DNA of 64,000 nucleotides from Arthrobacter sp. SLBN-83 (GTDB lineage Bacteria > Actinomycetota > Actinomycetes > Actinomycetales > Micrococcaceae): NCBI RefSeq assembly GCF_006715285.1, contig NZ_VFMX01000001.1:2604001-2668000 (forward strand), read 5' to 3'. Positions 28,743 through 39,727 of the stretch are shown here, one piece after another (the first letter of the stretch is position 1; each line of letters opens with the position of its first letter). A program made the translations under genes and the position numbers. A model generated the notes under the pieces. That model was not told the origin of the DNA and did not search any database. It worked only from the letters and a program-made list of their open reading frames with translations.

Positions 28743-29636
28743 GTGAACCACCAAGAACCCGCGGCCCCCGTTTCAGGGGGCGGCGGGTTTTTGCGTATCC
28801 GGCTTGATCTTTCGTACGACGGCGGCCCATTCAGCGGGTGGGCCGTGCAGCCGGGACTGCGGACTGTCCAGGGCGTCCTGGAGGAGGCCATTGAGCTTTT
28901 GGTACGCCGCCAGGTTCGGGTCACCGTTGCGGGACGGACCGACGCCGGCGTCCACGCCCGCGGGCAGGTAGTGCACCTGGACCTCACCGAAGCCGAGTGG
29001 CTGGGACTGCCGCGCGGGCATGAGCTGGATCCCGCCGTCGCCATGCTGCGTAGGCTCCGCGGGGCACTGAACCGGGCCCTCGGCGACCTCCATGGGGCGG
29101 TGGAGGTTCACGCCATTGCCTTGGCACCCGAGGGTTTCGACGCCCGCTTTTCCGCCCTCTGGCGGCGCTACAGCTACCGGATCGCCGACGGTCCAGCCTT
29201 ATGGGACCCGTTGGAGCGGTACTTCACGCTGTGGCACAAGAATCCGCTGGACGTCTCGCTGCTGAATGAGGGCGCTACCCAGCTGCTGGGCCTGCAGAAC
29301 TTCCTGTCCTTCTGCAAGCCGCGCGAGGGCGCCACCACCATCCGTGAACTGCAGCGCTTCGAGTTCCGCCGCGGCGAGGACGGCGTCATTGTGGCCACGG
29401 TCCAGGCGGACGCGTTCTGCCACAACATGGTCCGCGCCCTCATCGGCTCTGCACTGTACGTGGGGGAGGGCGCTGTGCCACCGGGCTGGCTGCATGAGCG
29501 GCTGCTGCTGCAGAAGCGGGACGCCAAGTCGGTCCTTGCCGCGCCGCATCCGCTGGTGCTGGAGGAAGTGGCCTACCCCTCTGACAGCGAACTGCTGTCC
29601 CGCGCTGAACAGACACGGGCCGTCCGGGAGTACTGA
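28743..29636 (+). CDS. truA: tRNA pseudouridine synthase A
   Basis: A 297-residue enzyme that makes pseudouridine at positions 38-40 of the tRNA anticodon arm. The catalytic Asp lies in AGRTDAGVHARGQV. LRIRLDLSYDGGPFSGWAVQ and ADAFCHNMVRALIG are conserved. GTG start 32 bp after rplQ. The stop abuts the stop of the convergent histidine kinase gene. Confidence 0.95.
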   Translation: MNHQEPAAPVSGGGGFLRIRLDLSYDGGPFSGWAVQPGLRTVQGVLEEAIELLVRRQVRVTVAGRTDAGVHARGQVVHLDLTEAEWLGLPRGHELDPAVAMLRRLRGALNRALGDLHGAVEVHAIALAPEGFDARFSALWRRYSYRIADGPALWDPLERYFTLWHKNPLDVSLLNEGATQLLGLQNFLSFCKPREGATTIRELQRFEFRRGEDGVIVATVQADAFCHNMVRALIGSALYVGEGAVPPGWLHERLLLQKRDAKSVLAAPHPLVLEEVAYPSDSELLSRAEQTRAVREY

Positions 29637-31304
29637 CTAGAACGCCGGGGGCGGGCCCTCTGCCGGCAGCGTCACCGTGAAGGTGCTGCCCTGGCCCTCG
29701 CCGCTCTCGCACATGATGCTGCCACCGTGCCGTTCCACGATCATGCGGGTGATGGAAAGCCCCAGTCCTGCCCCGGGGATGTCCGCCTTCTGGGCGGATT
29801 CTGCGCGGAAGAAGCGGTTGAAAGCCTTGGCGGCGTCCTCATGGGACATGCCCATCCCAGTGTCCGTGACGCTCAACCGCACCCACTGCCGGTCCGCCTG
29901 CGCGCTGATGCTGACGGTACCGCCGTCGGGACTGTATTTGATGGCGTTGGACACCAGATTGTCCAGCACCTGCCCGATCCGCAGCGGATCCGCGTAGGCC
30001 CACAGGGGTGACGGGACATCGGCGGCGATCTCCACGTGGGACCGAAGGGCCAAAGCCTGGGCGGAACCCAGGCTGGTCTCCACCAGGCTGGCCAGGTCGG
30101 TCCGCTTGGGGTGTACGTTCAGGGTGGTGGAGGCGGAAGCGGTCAAGTCGGCCACCAGGTCCAGCAGCCGTTCAGCGTTGCGTTGCACCACCAGCAGGCG
30201 CTTGGTCACGTGCGGGGGCAGGTCATCGGAGTCTTCCAGCACCAGGTCCACGTTGCCCAGGATCGAGTTGAGCGGGGTCTTGAATTCGTGCGAAACATTG
30301 GAGATGAGTTCCTGGTTGGCCGCCAGCGATTCCACCCAGCCGGTGACGTCGCTGTAGACCACCACGGCACCGGTGAGCCGGCCGTCCTCGCTGACCAACG
30401 GGCGGGCAGCGGTGGACACGGCACGCTGCTCCGGTCCCTCGCCGGCCCACACAAGGTAATCGGCGAAGGACTCACCAGCCATGGCCCGGCTGATGGGCCT
30501 GCGGTCCCGCGGAAGCAGGGTACGGCGGTCTTGCCCAAAGATCAGTTGATGCCCCTGCCCGGGAATGGCTTCGTCAGCCCCGGTAGCGCGCCGGAAGTTG
30601 CGCTGACGGCTGTTGGACACCAGGAAATGGCCGGCACGGTCGACGGCGGCAATACCGACGTCGGTGGCGTCCAGCACGGTTTCCAGCAGCTTCTCCCGTT
30701 CCCGGCTTGCGGCCAGCAGGTCCCGGAGTTCGCGGTCCTTGTCCGCCAGTTCGGCCTGCTGTTGCCGGAGGCTCACGCTGGCGAAGCGGATGGCCAGGGA
30801 CACGGCGAGCATCATGACGGGAAAGAGGACGGCGCTGGTGATGTCGGAGGCAGTAACTGCAGGGAAGTGGGCAGCTACCGAAGGAAGCATGATGAGCAGC
30901 GGCCCCAGGAAGCTGAGCACCAGGCTGCTGCGGGCCAGCATGCCGGAGGCGGAGAGCCAAATGACCGGAAACACCACCAACACCGCAAGCCCCGGCAAGA
31001 GGGGTGCCGCGCCGTTGCGGAGGAAACCGATGGCGGCGAAATCCAGGACGGGAATCAGCAGGTAGGGGCGGTGTGCCAGCCGTTCCCAGGGGACCAGGAA
31101 GCAGCCAAGGAACAGGATTGCGTGCAGGACAATTCCGGCCACGTACAGGGGGCTGTGCGTGAGCGAGGGCCACGCGAAGGGTGTGGCTACCGCAATGGCA
31201 GCCACGAGGAGGGTGAGGGGGAGTTGGCACAACGCCACTTGGGCACGGGTTCCCAGCCGGCGGAAGATGCGGCCGGGTCCACGGTGGAACAACGGCTCAG
31301 CCAT
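29637..31304 (-). CDS. Membrane sensor histidine kinase with PAS domain
   Basis: A 555-residue kinase. About six hydrophobic helices span residues ~25-175, followed by a coiled linker and a PAS-like domain (~205-325). The HisKA box is SNVSHEFKTPLNSILG with His339 as phosphoacceptor. The HATPase domain has DNLVSNAIKYSPDGG, DTGMGM and GAGLGLSI. The signal is unknown. It is head-to-head with an OmpR-type regulator 254 bp away, its likely partner. The convergent 3' end touches truA. Confidence 0.92.
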   Translation of the reverse strand: MAEPLFHRGPGRIFRRLGTRAQVALCQLPLTLLVAAIAVATPFAWPSLTHSPLYVAGIVLHAILFLGCFLVPWERLAHRPYLLIPVLDFAAIGFLRNGAAPLLPGLAVLVVFPVIWLSASGMLARSSLVLSFLGPLLIMLPSVAAHFPAVTASDITSAVLFPVMMLAVSLAIRFASVSLRQQQAELADKDRELRDLLAASREREKLLETVLDATDVGIAAVDRAGHFLVSNSRQRNFRRATGADEAIPGQGHQLIFGQDRRTLLPRDRRPISRAMAGESFADYLVWAGEGPEQRAVSTAARPLVSEDGRLTGAVVVYSDVTGWVESLAANQELISNVSHEFKTPLNSILGNVDLVLEDSDDLPPHVTKRLLVVQRNAERLLDLVADLTASASTTLNVHPKRTDLASLVETSLGSAQALALRSHVEIAADVPSPLWAYADPLRIGQVLDNLVSNAIKYSPDGGTVSISAQADRQWVRLSVTDTGMGMSHEDAAKAFNRFFRAESAQKADIPGAGLGLSITRMIVERHGGSIMCESGEGQGSTFTVTLPAEGPPPAF

Positions 31305-31558
31305 GTTTCTGACTCGTACCCCTTCACATTTGGAAAGCAGGTGTCGCCAAGGTCTATCAATTTCCCCCAGTTACCTTGGGCAACCACCCTTTCCCGTGGA
31401 TATTGCACATGTCTTGTCATAATAATTGACTTTTCAATTTCCGGCGCCGTTACGGGTGTCATCAGTCGGGCTTACTAGTAGCGTATAAATGGTTGGAGCG
31501 GGATTGGCATTGGCGCTGGGCCAATGGGGGGCCATCTTCGCCTGGCGCAGGGATAGCA
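31305..31558. promoter_or_regulatory. Divergent promoter region of kinase and response regulator
   Basis: An AT-richer spacer of 254 bp between the two head-to-head genes. TTGACT at 31426-31431 and TATAAAT at about 31484-31490 are promoter-like hexamers on the + strand, but not paired at normal spacing. No ORF is supported. Confidence 0.4.
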
Positions 31559-32338
31559 ATGGACGATCTTGGTGTAGCTGTAGTAATCGAGGACGACGCC
31601 GATGTGCGTAACCTCCTGGAAGGTGTATTGACCCAGGCGGGCTTCGAGGTGCATTCAGCAGTGGATGGGCGGACCGGGGTTGACGTAGTCCGCAGCAAGC
31701 AAGCGAATGTCGTGACGCTCGATATTGGCCTGCCGGATATTGACGGGTTTGAGGTTTTGCGGCGGATCCGGAATTTCAGCAACGCATATGTGGTGATGCT
31801 GACCGGCCGCACGGAGGAACCGGACCTGCTGTCGGCACTTAATGCGGGCGCGGACGACTACATCGCCAAACCCTTCAGGCCCAGGGAACTCCGGGCGCGG
31901 GTGGCGGCAATGATGCGCAGGCCCCGGCATGAGGCGGACGGGCAGAACCCTTCCACGTCCTGGGGCCAGGCCCCGGCTCCTGCCGCCCATGCAGAGCCCG
32001 GAGTCCTGCAGCACAACGGACTCCTACTGAACCATCGGACGCGCACTGTGGAAATCAAAGGCCAGCCGTTGGGACTGACCCGCAGTGAGTTCGACCTGCT
32101 CCACGTGCTGCTGAAGGGCGGCGGTGCCGTGTGCACCAGGGCTGACCTGGTGCGGGCCGTGCGGGGCGAGTTTTACGACCGGGAAACGTACATCAGCGAA
32201 GCGGACGAGCGCGCCGTGGAGGTCCACGTGGGAAACCTGCGGCGCAAGCTCAAGGAGGACCAGCTGTCGCCACGCTGGCTGCAGACGGTCCGCGGTGTCG
32301 GCTACCGGTTGGCGCCGCGGCGTCCTGACGACGCCTAG
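31559..32338 (+). CDS. OmpR-type response regulator
   Basis: A 259-residue two-domain regulator. The receiver has acidic residues at EDD (11-13), phosphoacceptor Asp55 in TLDIGLPD and Lys104 in AKPF. A ~35-residue Pro/Ala linker joins a winged-helix DNA-binding domain ending SPRWLQTVRGVGYRL. ATG 31559 is preceded by GCAGGGATAGCA; an upstream in-frame TTG adds 22 residues of non-conserved sequence. Divergent from the histidine kinase, and separated by a terminator from the Hpt-like gene. Confidence 0.92.
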   Translation: MDDLGVAVVIEDDADVRNLLEGVLTQAGFEVHSAVDGRTGVDVVRSKQANVVTLDIGLPDIDGFEVLRRIRNFSNAYVVMLTGRTEEPDLLSALNAGADDYIAKPFRPRELRARVAAMMRRPRHEADGQNPSTSWGQAPAPAAHAEPGVLQHNGLLLNHRTRTVEIKGQPLGLTRSEFDLLHVLLKGGGAVCTRADLVRAVRGEFYDRETYISEADERAVEVHVGNLRRKLKEDQLSPRWLQTVRGVGYRLAPRRPDDA

Positions 32339-32348
32339 CAGCGATCCT

Positions 32349-32387
32349 CAGGGTGCTGACTCCTGGAACTGAGGGGTCAGCCCTTTT
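32349..32387. terminator. Terminator between response regulator and Hpt-like gene
   Basis: AGGGTGCTGACTCC and GGGGTCAGCCCT pair imperfectly around a short loop, followed by TTTT at 32384-32387. It serves the convergent ends of the regulator and the Hpt-like gene. Confidence 0.6.
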
Positions 32388-32859
32388 CCAGGATGTAGGT
32401 TTCCTGCAGCTCGGACACCGTGCGTGCCCCGTCCAGGGCCACGCCGGCCATCATGGCTTGGCCCTGGGCAAAATCGCCCTGCCGGATCAGGCCTTCCAGG
32501 AGTTCGGCGAGCCTGGCCAGCCTGACGCCGCCCACCATGGCGGAGCTGATCTTGAGGCTGATGACGGCGTCCAGGGCGGAGTCTTCATCCTGGCTGTCCA
32601 CGGCTGTTCCCAGCCGGGTTAGCCGCAGGTCCCACATGGCGGCGTAGTCGCGGGCGAAGCGCTGGGCCAGTCCGGTACCGGCCAGTTCCTCTTCAAGCTC
32701 GTCCAGGACTGCAGTATCAATCAGTGGCAAAAGATTCGCCGCCTCGAGCGAAGGCCCCACGCTGGGAGCGGGAACGGCAGGAGCAGGTAGAGCGACCCCG
32801 GGCAGCGGGGAGTCCGCAGCGGGGCTCTTTCCGCTGGAACCGGGACCGGTACTGTGCAT
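32377..32859 (-). CDS. Hpt-domain-like protein lacking the phosphoacceptor histidine
   Basis: A 160-residue protein. A Pro/Ala-rich N-terminus (~40 residues) is followed by a helical domain matching histidine phosphotransfer domains. Where Hpt proteins carry the pattern AHxLKGSS, this one has AVISLKISSAMVGGVRLARL, with Ile100 at the His position. It cannot act as a normal phosphorelay carrier and may instead bind a receiver or dimerise. It starts 94 bp after tadC of Tad locus 1, same strand, with AGGAAG before the ATG and no obvious terminator between, so it may belong to that operon. Confidence 0.7.
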   Translation of the reverse strand: MHSTGPGSSGKSPAADSPLPGVALPAPAVPAPSVGPSLEAANLLPLIDTAVLDELEEELAGTGLAQRFARDYAAMWDLRLTRLGTAVDSQDEDSALDAVISLKISSAMVGGVRLARLAELLEGLIRQGDFAQGQAMMAGVALDGARTVSELQETYILEKG

Positions 32860-32953
32860 TGTTCAAGGCTACTTCCTGGAAATCCGTCGTTGGCCTATTT
32901 GTCATCATTCTGTGTAAACCTTGAGGCAAACTTGCCGTCGCCCTGCGGAGGCG

Positions 32954-33838
32954 CTACTGCCCGCTGAAGGTCATCACCGTATTGATCACGGCCGGTCCCA
33001 GAATGGCGATGAAGAGGACCGGGAAGATAAAGAACAGCAGCGGGAAAAGGATCATGACGGGCAGCTTCATGGCCTTTTCCTCGGCGCGCTGGCGCCGCTT
33101 GACCCGCATGACCTTGGCCTGGACGCGCAGTACCCGGCTGATAGCGATGCCGTACGTATCGGCCTGCACCACGGCCTGCACAAAGCTGCGCAGCTCAGGA
33201 ATATTGGTCCGCTCGGCCAGGGCGATGTAGGACTCCCTGCGGCTGCGTCCCACCTGCATGTCCTGCAGGGTGCGGACCAGTTCCTCCGCGAGCGGGCCCT
33301 TGCCGTTCTCGCCGGCGCGGGCCATGGCACCTTCGAAACCAAGTCCGGCTTCCACGGAGATGAGCATCTGGTCCAGGGTGTTGGCCAGCTCCAGCTGCAT
33401 CGCCTTTTGCCGCTCCTGGCCCTTGCTGTAGAGGAGGAGGTCAGGGATGAAGTATCCGAGGACCACGACGAAGAGCCCGGCGAGTTTCATCATCGGTGAG
33501 CTGCCGATGGAGGTCAGATAGAGGCCAGCCGCAGTACCGGCCACGCCAAGGCCGATCTTCGATCCCAGCACCTTCCCCAGCGGCATGGAGGCAGGCCGGC
33601 CGGCGAGGGACAAGAGCCTGTCCAGGAACGCGACGTAGGCCGGGGGAGTGAGGCGTCGGCCCAGGGCTTCCAGGCGTGCCGGTGTTCCGGTTGGAGCAAC
33701 AGCTACAGCCGGTGCGCCGCGGGAGAGCAATTCGGTGACAGCCACGCGCCCCTGCTTGTCCACGGTCAGGACGGACCAGGCCAGCGCCGCCACCGGGACA
33801 CAGACCAGCAGGACGGAGAGGAGAACTATCAGGTTCAT
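32954..33838 (-). CDS. tadC: Tad locus 1: inner-membrane platform protein TadC
   Basis: A 294-residue type II secretion F-domain protein with hydrophobic segments at residues ~4-24, ~105-145 and ~265-290. TLDQMLISVEAGLGFEGAMA and FVQAVVQADTYGIAISRVLR are typical TadC blocks. With TadB it forms the membrane platform driven by TadA. Lies seven bases after tadB. Closely similar to the TadC at 40201-41085. Confidence 0.9.
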   Translation of the reverse strand: MNLIVLLSVLLVCVPVAALAWSVLTVDKQGRVAVTELLSRGAPAVAVAPTGTPARLEALGRRLTPPAYVAFLDRLLSLAGRPASMPLGKVLGSKIGLGVAGTAAGLYLTSIGSSPMMKLAGLFVVVLGYFIPDLLLYSKGQERQKAMQLELANTLDQMLISVEAGLGFEGAMARAGENGKGPLAEELVRTLQDMQVGRSRRESYIALAERTNIPELRSFVQAVVQADTYGIAISRVLRVQAKVMRVKRRQRAEEKAMKLPVMILFPLLFFIFPVLFIAILGPAVINTVMTFSGQ

Positions 33839-33845
33839 GGTGTCC

Positions 33846-34778
33846 TCAGAACTTCAGGTCGATGATCTTGCGCATCCACAGCGCGCCGATGGTCATCAGG
33901 ACAAACGAGGCGCCGATCATCACCCAGCCCAGGGGATGGGTGAACATCGGGTTCATGTAGCTCGGGCTCACGGCGAGCAGCATGGCCACGATGCCGAACG
34001 GCATGGCGATCAGGATGTACGCGGAGAACTTGCCTTCCGCGGCAAGGGCCTTGATGTGCCCCTTGATCTCCGCGCGCTCGCGGATGGTCTCGTTGACCTG
34101 GTCCAGCACCTCGGCCAGGTTGCCGCCTACCTCGCGGTTGATCTGGATGGCCTGGGAGATCCAGATGAAGTCCTCGTTCTTCATCCGGTCGGCGGTGTCG
34201 TTCAGGGCCGCGAGCAGGTCACGGCCCAAGCTGGTTTCGGTGATCACCCGCCGCATCTCCTCCGACGTCGGCTTCTGGGACTCAGCCGCCGCCGCGTCGA
34301 TGGCGCGCAGGATACTGTGACCGGCCCGGAGACCGCCGGAGAGCAGCTGCAGCGTGTCGCCCAGCTGCCCATCGAAGGCGGTGCGGCGTTTGCCGGCCAG
34401 GAAGCCCAGGACCAGTTTGCCCACGAACGGAGCCAGCAGGGCAAGCAGCAGTCCCACCAGGGGACCCACGGTCACGGTGCCCACCAGCATCCCAACGCAG
34501 GCGCCGATGCCTACCAGCAGGAAGAATTCGGCCTGGCTGAGGCGCAGGCCGGCGTTCTCCAGTTCCGCGCGGGAGAAGAGCTTAACGTTCCGCCCCGCGA
34601 GCAGCCGTTCGAAGGACTTGACGCCGGACAGGGCCAGGCGGGAGAGGGAGGACGGCGGCTCGGGCTCAAACGGACGACGGCGGTCCAGCGGCACCGAGGG
34701 CGCGCTCGGCAGGAGCACGGCCACCCCGAGCAGGACGATGGCTGACAGGAGGATGACGCTTCCGATGGCGATGATCAT
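33846..34778 (-). CDS. tadB: Tad locus 1: inner-membrane platform protein TadB
   Basis: A 310-residue F-domain protein with an N-terminal anchor, a pair of central helices (~90-130) and two C-terminal helices. LGDTLQLLSGGLRAGHSILR and EDFIWISQAIQINREVGGNL are diagnostic. Ten bases after tadA. Forms the platform together with TadC. Confidence 0.9.
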   Translation of the reverse strand: MIIAIGSVILLSAIVLLGVAVLLPSAPSVPLDRRRPFEPEPPSSLSRLALSGVKSFERLLAGRNVKLFSRAELENAGLRLSQAEFFLLVGIGACVGMLVGTVTVGPLVGLLLALLAPFVGKLVLGFLAGKRRTAFDGQLGDTLQLLSGGLRAGHSILRAIDAAAAESQKPTSEEMRRVITETSLGRDLLAALNDTADRMKNEDFIWISQAIQINREVGGNLAEVLDQVNETIRERAEIKGHIKALAAEGKFSAYILIAMPFGIVAMLLAVSPSYMNPMFTHPLGWVMIGASFVLMTIGALWMRKIIDLKF

Positions 34779-34788
34779 GGCTCAGTCC

Positions 34789-36263
<1,475 letters not shown>

Positions 36264-36264
<1 letters not shown>

Positions 36265-37457
36265 CAGATAACCACCCTTCGGTGAAGCTTCCGCTGGGTC
36301 TGGGTACGCCACGCCGGGTTGAAGCGCTCCACCAGCTGGCGGAGGCTTTTCACGGCGGGGTCTTTCTTCGATTCCTGGAGGACGGGGATGCCGCGGTTGG
36401 TGGACAGCGCCACGGCACGTGAGCGGGGGACGCTGACGTCCACGGGCGCGCCGATGGTGGATTCGACGTCCTGGACGTTCAGGCCTGCCTTGGCATCGGC
36501 CATGTTCAGGACCACGTGGCGGGATTCGGGCATGATGTCCAGCTGGCGGAGGACTTCCAGGCCGGAGCGGAGGCCGCGCAGGCTGGGGATGTCCATGGCG
36601 CTGACCCACACAACGTCGGTGCACTGTTCCATGGCGGCGAGGCCGATTTCCGGCATCCCGGGGGCTGTATCTATGACCACGTACTGGAATTCCTGGGCCA
36701 GCTGTTCCAGCAGGTGGCTGACCTGTTCCGGAGTGATGTGGTCCGCGTCCACGGGGTTGGGCGGGGCGCACAGGGCGTAGATGCCGGCGGGATGCACGGT
36801 GAGGAAGGCCTTGAGGACCAGGGGGTCCTGGGCGGCCGCCGGGGTGACGGCGTCCGTAACCGTGTGCTGCGGGTCGAGATAGAGGCCGGAGGCGACGTCC
36901 CCGAACTGCAGGTCCAGGTCCACGATGACCACGCTCATGGGCGCGATCTGGCCCAGGCCGATGGCGATGTTGGTGGCCAGCGTGGTTTTGCCCACGCCGC
37001 CCTTGGGGGAGAAGACGCCGATGACCAGGCCCCTGCCGTTTTCTGCCTGCTGCTGTTCGGGACCGCGGTGGCGGGTGGCGAAGGACTGGCAGGCGCGCTC
37101 CAGCAGGACCCTGATTTCAGCCGCGTCCGCCTGCGGGCTGAGGATGTCACGGATGCCGGCGCGCATGGCGTGCAGCAGGAAGTCCGGGTCCACGTCGCTG
37201 ACCAGGACCAGGCTGAGGCCGGGGAGCTGGACGTCGAAGACCTTGGCGAACCGCAACGCCTCTTCGTAAGGAACGTCCGGGCCGATGATGAGGACCTCGG
37301 GCTGCTCCTGGTTGAGGAGGCCGAACAGTTCCGCCGGGCCTGCGGGGAGGATGTCACTGGCGATGGTCTGCACGCTGCCGCGCAGGCCGTGGGCGACGGC
37401 GGCGCGCAGCTTCTGGTCGAACTCGGCGTTGGGGGAGAGGAGGACGAAACGGCTCAT
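36264..37457 (-). CDS. cpaE: Tad locus 1: CpaE/TadZ-like localisation ATPase
   Basis: A 397-residue protein with an N-terminal receiver-like domain (~1-125) and a ParA/MinD-type ATPase. The deviant Walker A is [14 protein letters not shown] at ~150-163, and [17 protein letters not shown] follows. CpaE/TadZ proteins position the Tad machine at the pole or membrane. Overlaps cpaB by four bases and tadA by one. Confidence 0.9.
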
Positions 37458-38203
37458 TTGTACACGTTGTCCTTCCTGGCGATGAAGCCGCCGTTGTCCT
37501 GGGCGTCGAGGGGTTCCTTGGTGAGCCAGAGGTCACCGTTGTTGGAGGAGTAGATGATCTTGGTGGCGTCGATGTCGTTGACTGCCACGGTGATCATGAA
37601 CGATCCCTGCGGGAGGGTGGTGTCTTGGGGGTTGCTGCCGTCGGTGGGCTTTGCGGTTGCCTGCGGTGCCCGCTGGACGGCTGTGACCAGGACCTTACGG
37701 AGGGTGAGCTGGGTGGTGGGCTCGCCAGGCTTGCTCTTGTCCGCGCCGGGAGGAAAGCTGAACCCGATGCCGATGTGGTCTCCGGCTTCAAGGCGCCCGC
37801 CTACTACCCTTTTTGGCTCCAGCTCGAAGGTGACTTCCTGCAAGCCGGCCGGCACCTTGGCCGCACTGCTGCTCTTCGCATCGGATGGTGCAACGAGACG
37901 TTCGGCGAGGAGCTGTTCGCCGGGGACCAGGTCCACCGCGGCAACGGTTCCCCCCTTACCATCCAACGACGTGAGGGCGGTTGCGGCTACACCGGCCGCG
38001 GGAACGTCCTCAATGACCAGTGAGGCAGTCATGTCATTCACCGGCGTTCCGGCGGGGATGGCTTTTTGGACGACCAGCACTTTCTTGGGGTTGGTAGTGG
38101 CCATCGCGCGTGCGTCGGCACCGTTCGCGTAGACAATGATGAGAAGGGCTCCCACAAGCGCCAGGGCTACGGCGGCCGTGCCGGCGAGCATGCGAGATTT
38201 CAC
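37454..38203 (-). CDS. cpaB: Tad locus 1: CpaB/RcpC-like SAF-domain protein
   Basis: A 249-residue protein with one N-terminal transmembrane segment (~8-25) and a SAF domain (KVLVVQKAIPAGTPVNDM). In Gram-negatives CpaB works with the outer-membrane secretin. In this Gram-positive cell it probably spans or contacts the wall. Preceded by TadG and overlapping cpaE. Confidence 0.88.
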   Translation of the reverse strand: MKSRMLAGTAAVALALVGALLIIVYANGADARAMATTNPKKVLVVQKAIPAGTPVNDMTASLVIEDVPAAGVAATALTSLDGKGGTVAAVDLVPGEQLLAERLVAPSDAKSSSAAKVPAGLQEVTFELEPKRVVGGRLEAGDHIGIGFSFPPGADKSKPGEPTTQLTLRKVLVTAVQRAPQATAKPTDGSNPQDTTLPQGSFMITVAVNDIDATKIIYSSNNGDLWLTKEPLDAQDNGGFIARKDNVYK

Positions 38204-38227
38204 GTTGTTCTCCTGATGGGGGTAGTG

Positions 38228-39277
38228 CTAGAGGCCGAGACGGACGATGGTGGCGCCGTACGGGTCAACGGGCCCAAGGGTGTAACCGTCGGCAAGCGAC
38301 ACGTAGGTCACGAACCTGCCGATCACGCCTCGGCAGTTCCCGGTGCATTGGGTTGCCGTGGTCACGCCGGTGGTCGTGGACTTGGCGCTTTGGAATTCAT
38401 AGGGAAGCCCTGTGCCGCCGCTGAACCTCCAGCCCGTCACATCGAATGCAGCAAATGAAATGAGGCTGTAGATTGCTCCGTTGCCGGTGCCGGTAATTTG
38501 GTTGTATACGGGGAGCAGGACGATAACTTTTCGCCCAGCCGTAATGTCGGCGCCCCACTTGTTCAGCGTGGCGTCGCAGTTACTTGGAGCATTGTTTCCG
38601 GGATCGCTGCCGCCTTCGCTCACCGCGAGGTCGATGGTGGCACCGCACTTACCGGTGTCTTGCTTCAACCATCCATATCCTCCGGCAACAGCCGCGCCGG
38701 AGGGCCCGTAGTTGCAGGAGGCATTGGCATTTTGACCGTGATCCTGGAGGAGTTGAATGGCGCCGTCCACATAACCCTTGACTTGGCAGATGGAGAAGGC
38801 GAGGGGGAACGCTGTTGTTCCGGCCTTGGGGCTGCCCCAGACGGCGGACGACCTGGCCCCCACCTTCGCCGTCGGAATTCCCAGGACGTCAGCGAAAAAG
38901 AGCGAGACAGAGTCGGGGGGTGCGCCGTTCTCTGCGGCGGTTGTATTTACGACCACCTTGCGGCCTGTCGTGTCCAAGGCAATGGAGCGGACGTTGCTGC
39001 TGCCATCCAGCGCATTCTGGTTGGCAAGCGTGGCGGCCAACGTTGATGTGGTGCATTGGGTGTCCGCGGAGTTCCGGGCGCATTTTTGGGCGACACCTAT
39101 GGCGGCAGCGTCTGCGCCGTTCTGCAGTTGGGCGTGCTCCGAATACAGCACTCCTACGTCGACAGCAATGGCCGCGGAGCCGAGCAGGACCACCAGCATG
39201 ATGGCGACGATCACTGAAATGGCGCCGCGTTCGTTCGTAGTCTTGCCGGCTTGCAAGACTGCATTCAGCCGCCGCAC
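38228..39277 (-). CDS. tadG: Tad locus 1: TadG-like pseudopilin
   Basis: A 349-residue secreted protein with a TadE/TadG-type N-terminus, NERGAISVIVAIMLVVLLG. It has the G-A processing-like junction but no Glu at position +5. The body contains several Cys. GTG at 39277 is chosen because AAAGGAG lies seven bases upstream, inside the end of tadE, giving a 13-base overlap. Likely a minor, pilus-associated surface protein. Confidence 0.82.
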   Translation of the reverse strand: MRRLNAVLQAGKTTNERGAISVIVAIMLVVLLGSAAIAVDVGVLYSEHAQLQNGADAAAIGVAQKCARNSADTQCTTSTLAATLANQNALDGSSNVRSIALDTTGRKVVVNTTAAENGAPPDSVSLFFADVLGIPTAKVGARSSAVWGSPKAGTTAFPLAFSICQVKGYVDGAIQLLQDHGQNANASCNYGPSGAAVAGGYGWLKQDTGKCGATIDLAVSEGGSDPGNNAPSNCDATLNKWGADITAGRKVIVLLPVYNQITGTGNGAIYSLISFAAFDVTGWRFSGGTGLPYEFQSAKSTTTGVTTATQCTGNCRGVIGRFVTYVSLADGYTLGPVDPYGATIVRLGL

Positions 39278-39639
39278 AGCATGACTCCTTTGCCTGTCAT
39301 CGCGAACGGCCCGGCAATTCCGGTGATGGTGGCAAGTGTGTACTTGACGGTGACCGTCACTTGGGTGCCTGTGCTGCACGTGGTGGGGCTCACGGTGACG
39401 GCTGATGAGGGAAGGGTTGAACTTACCGATGCTGCAGCGTTTTGAACTGCGGTTGCGGCAGCGGTGGGGCTGTTGTTGATGGCCATGACACGCACGCCCT
39501 CCCGGGCCGCGTTGGTCAGGGTGATTTGGGCGTTGTAGGCCCGGCCGAACTCAATGGTCCCCAGCACAAGCGTCAAGAGGAGGGGCAGCAGGATCGCGAA
39601 TTCGACGGCGGCCGCGCCGCGTTCCGAATCACGTTTCAC
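39265..39639 (-). CDS. tadE: Tad locus 1: TadE-like minor pilin
   Basis: A 124-residue pseudopilin with the prepilin motif SERG|AAAVEFAILLPLL, keeping Glu at +5. The start is GTG at 39639, nine bases after AGAGGAGG; upstream in-frame sequence has no family similarity. TadE-like proteins are needed for pilus assembly and are processed by the prepilin peptidase. Two Cys near the C-terminus. Confidence 0.85.
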   Translation of the reverse strand: MKRDSERGAAAVEFAILLPLLLTLVLGTIEFGRAYNAQITLTNAAREGVRVMAINNSPTAAATAVQNAAASVSSTLPSSAVTVSPTTCSTGTQVTVTVKYTLATITGIAGPFAMTGKGVMLCGG

Positions 39640-39727
39640 CTGCTGCACCTCCTCTTGGATTGCTTGTTTCTGCCGGGCAGAGTATGGCCGTTTCGATATG
39701 GGGTCCGGAACGGCGCGCGGGGTGGTA

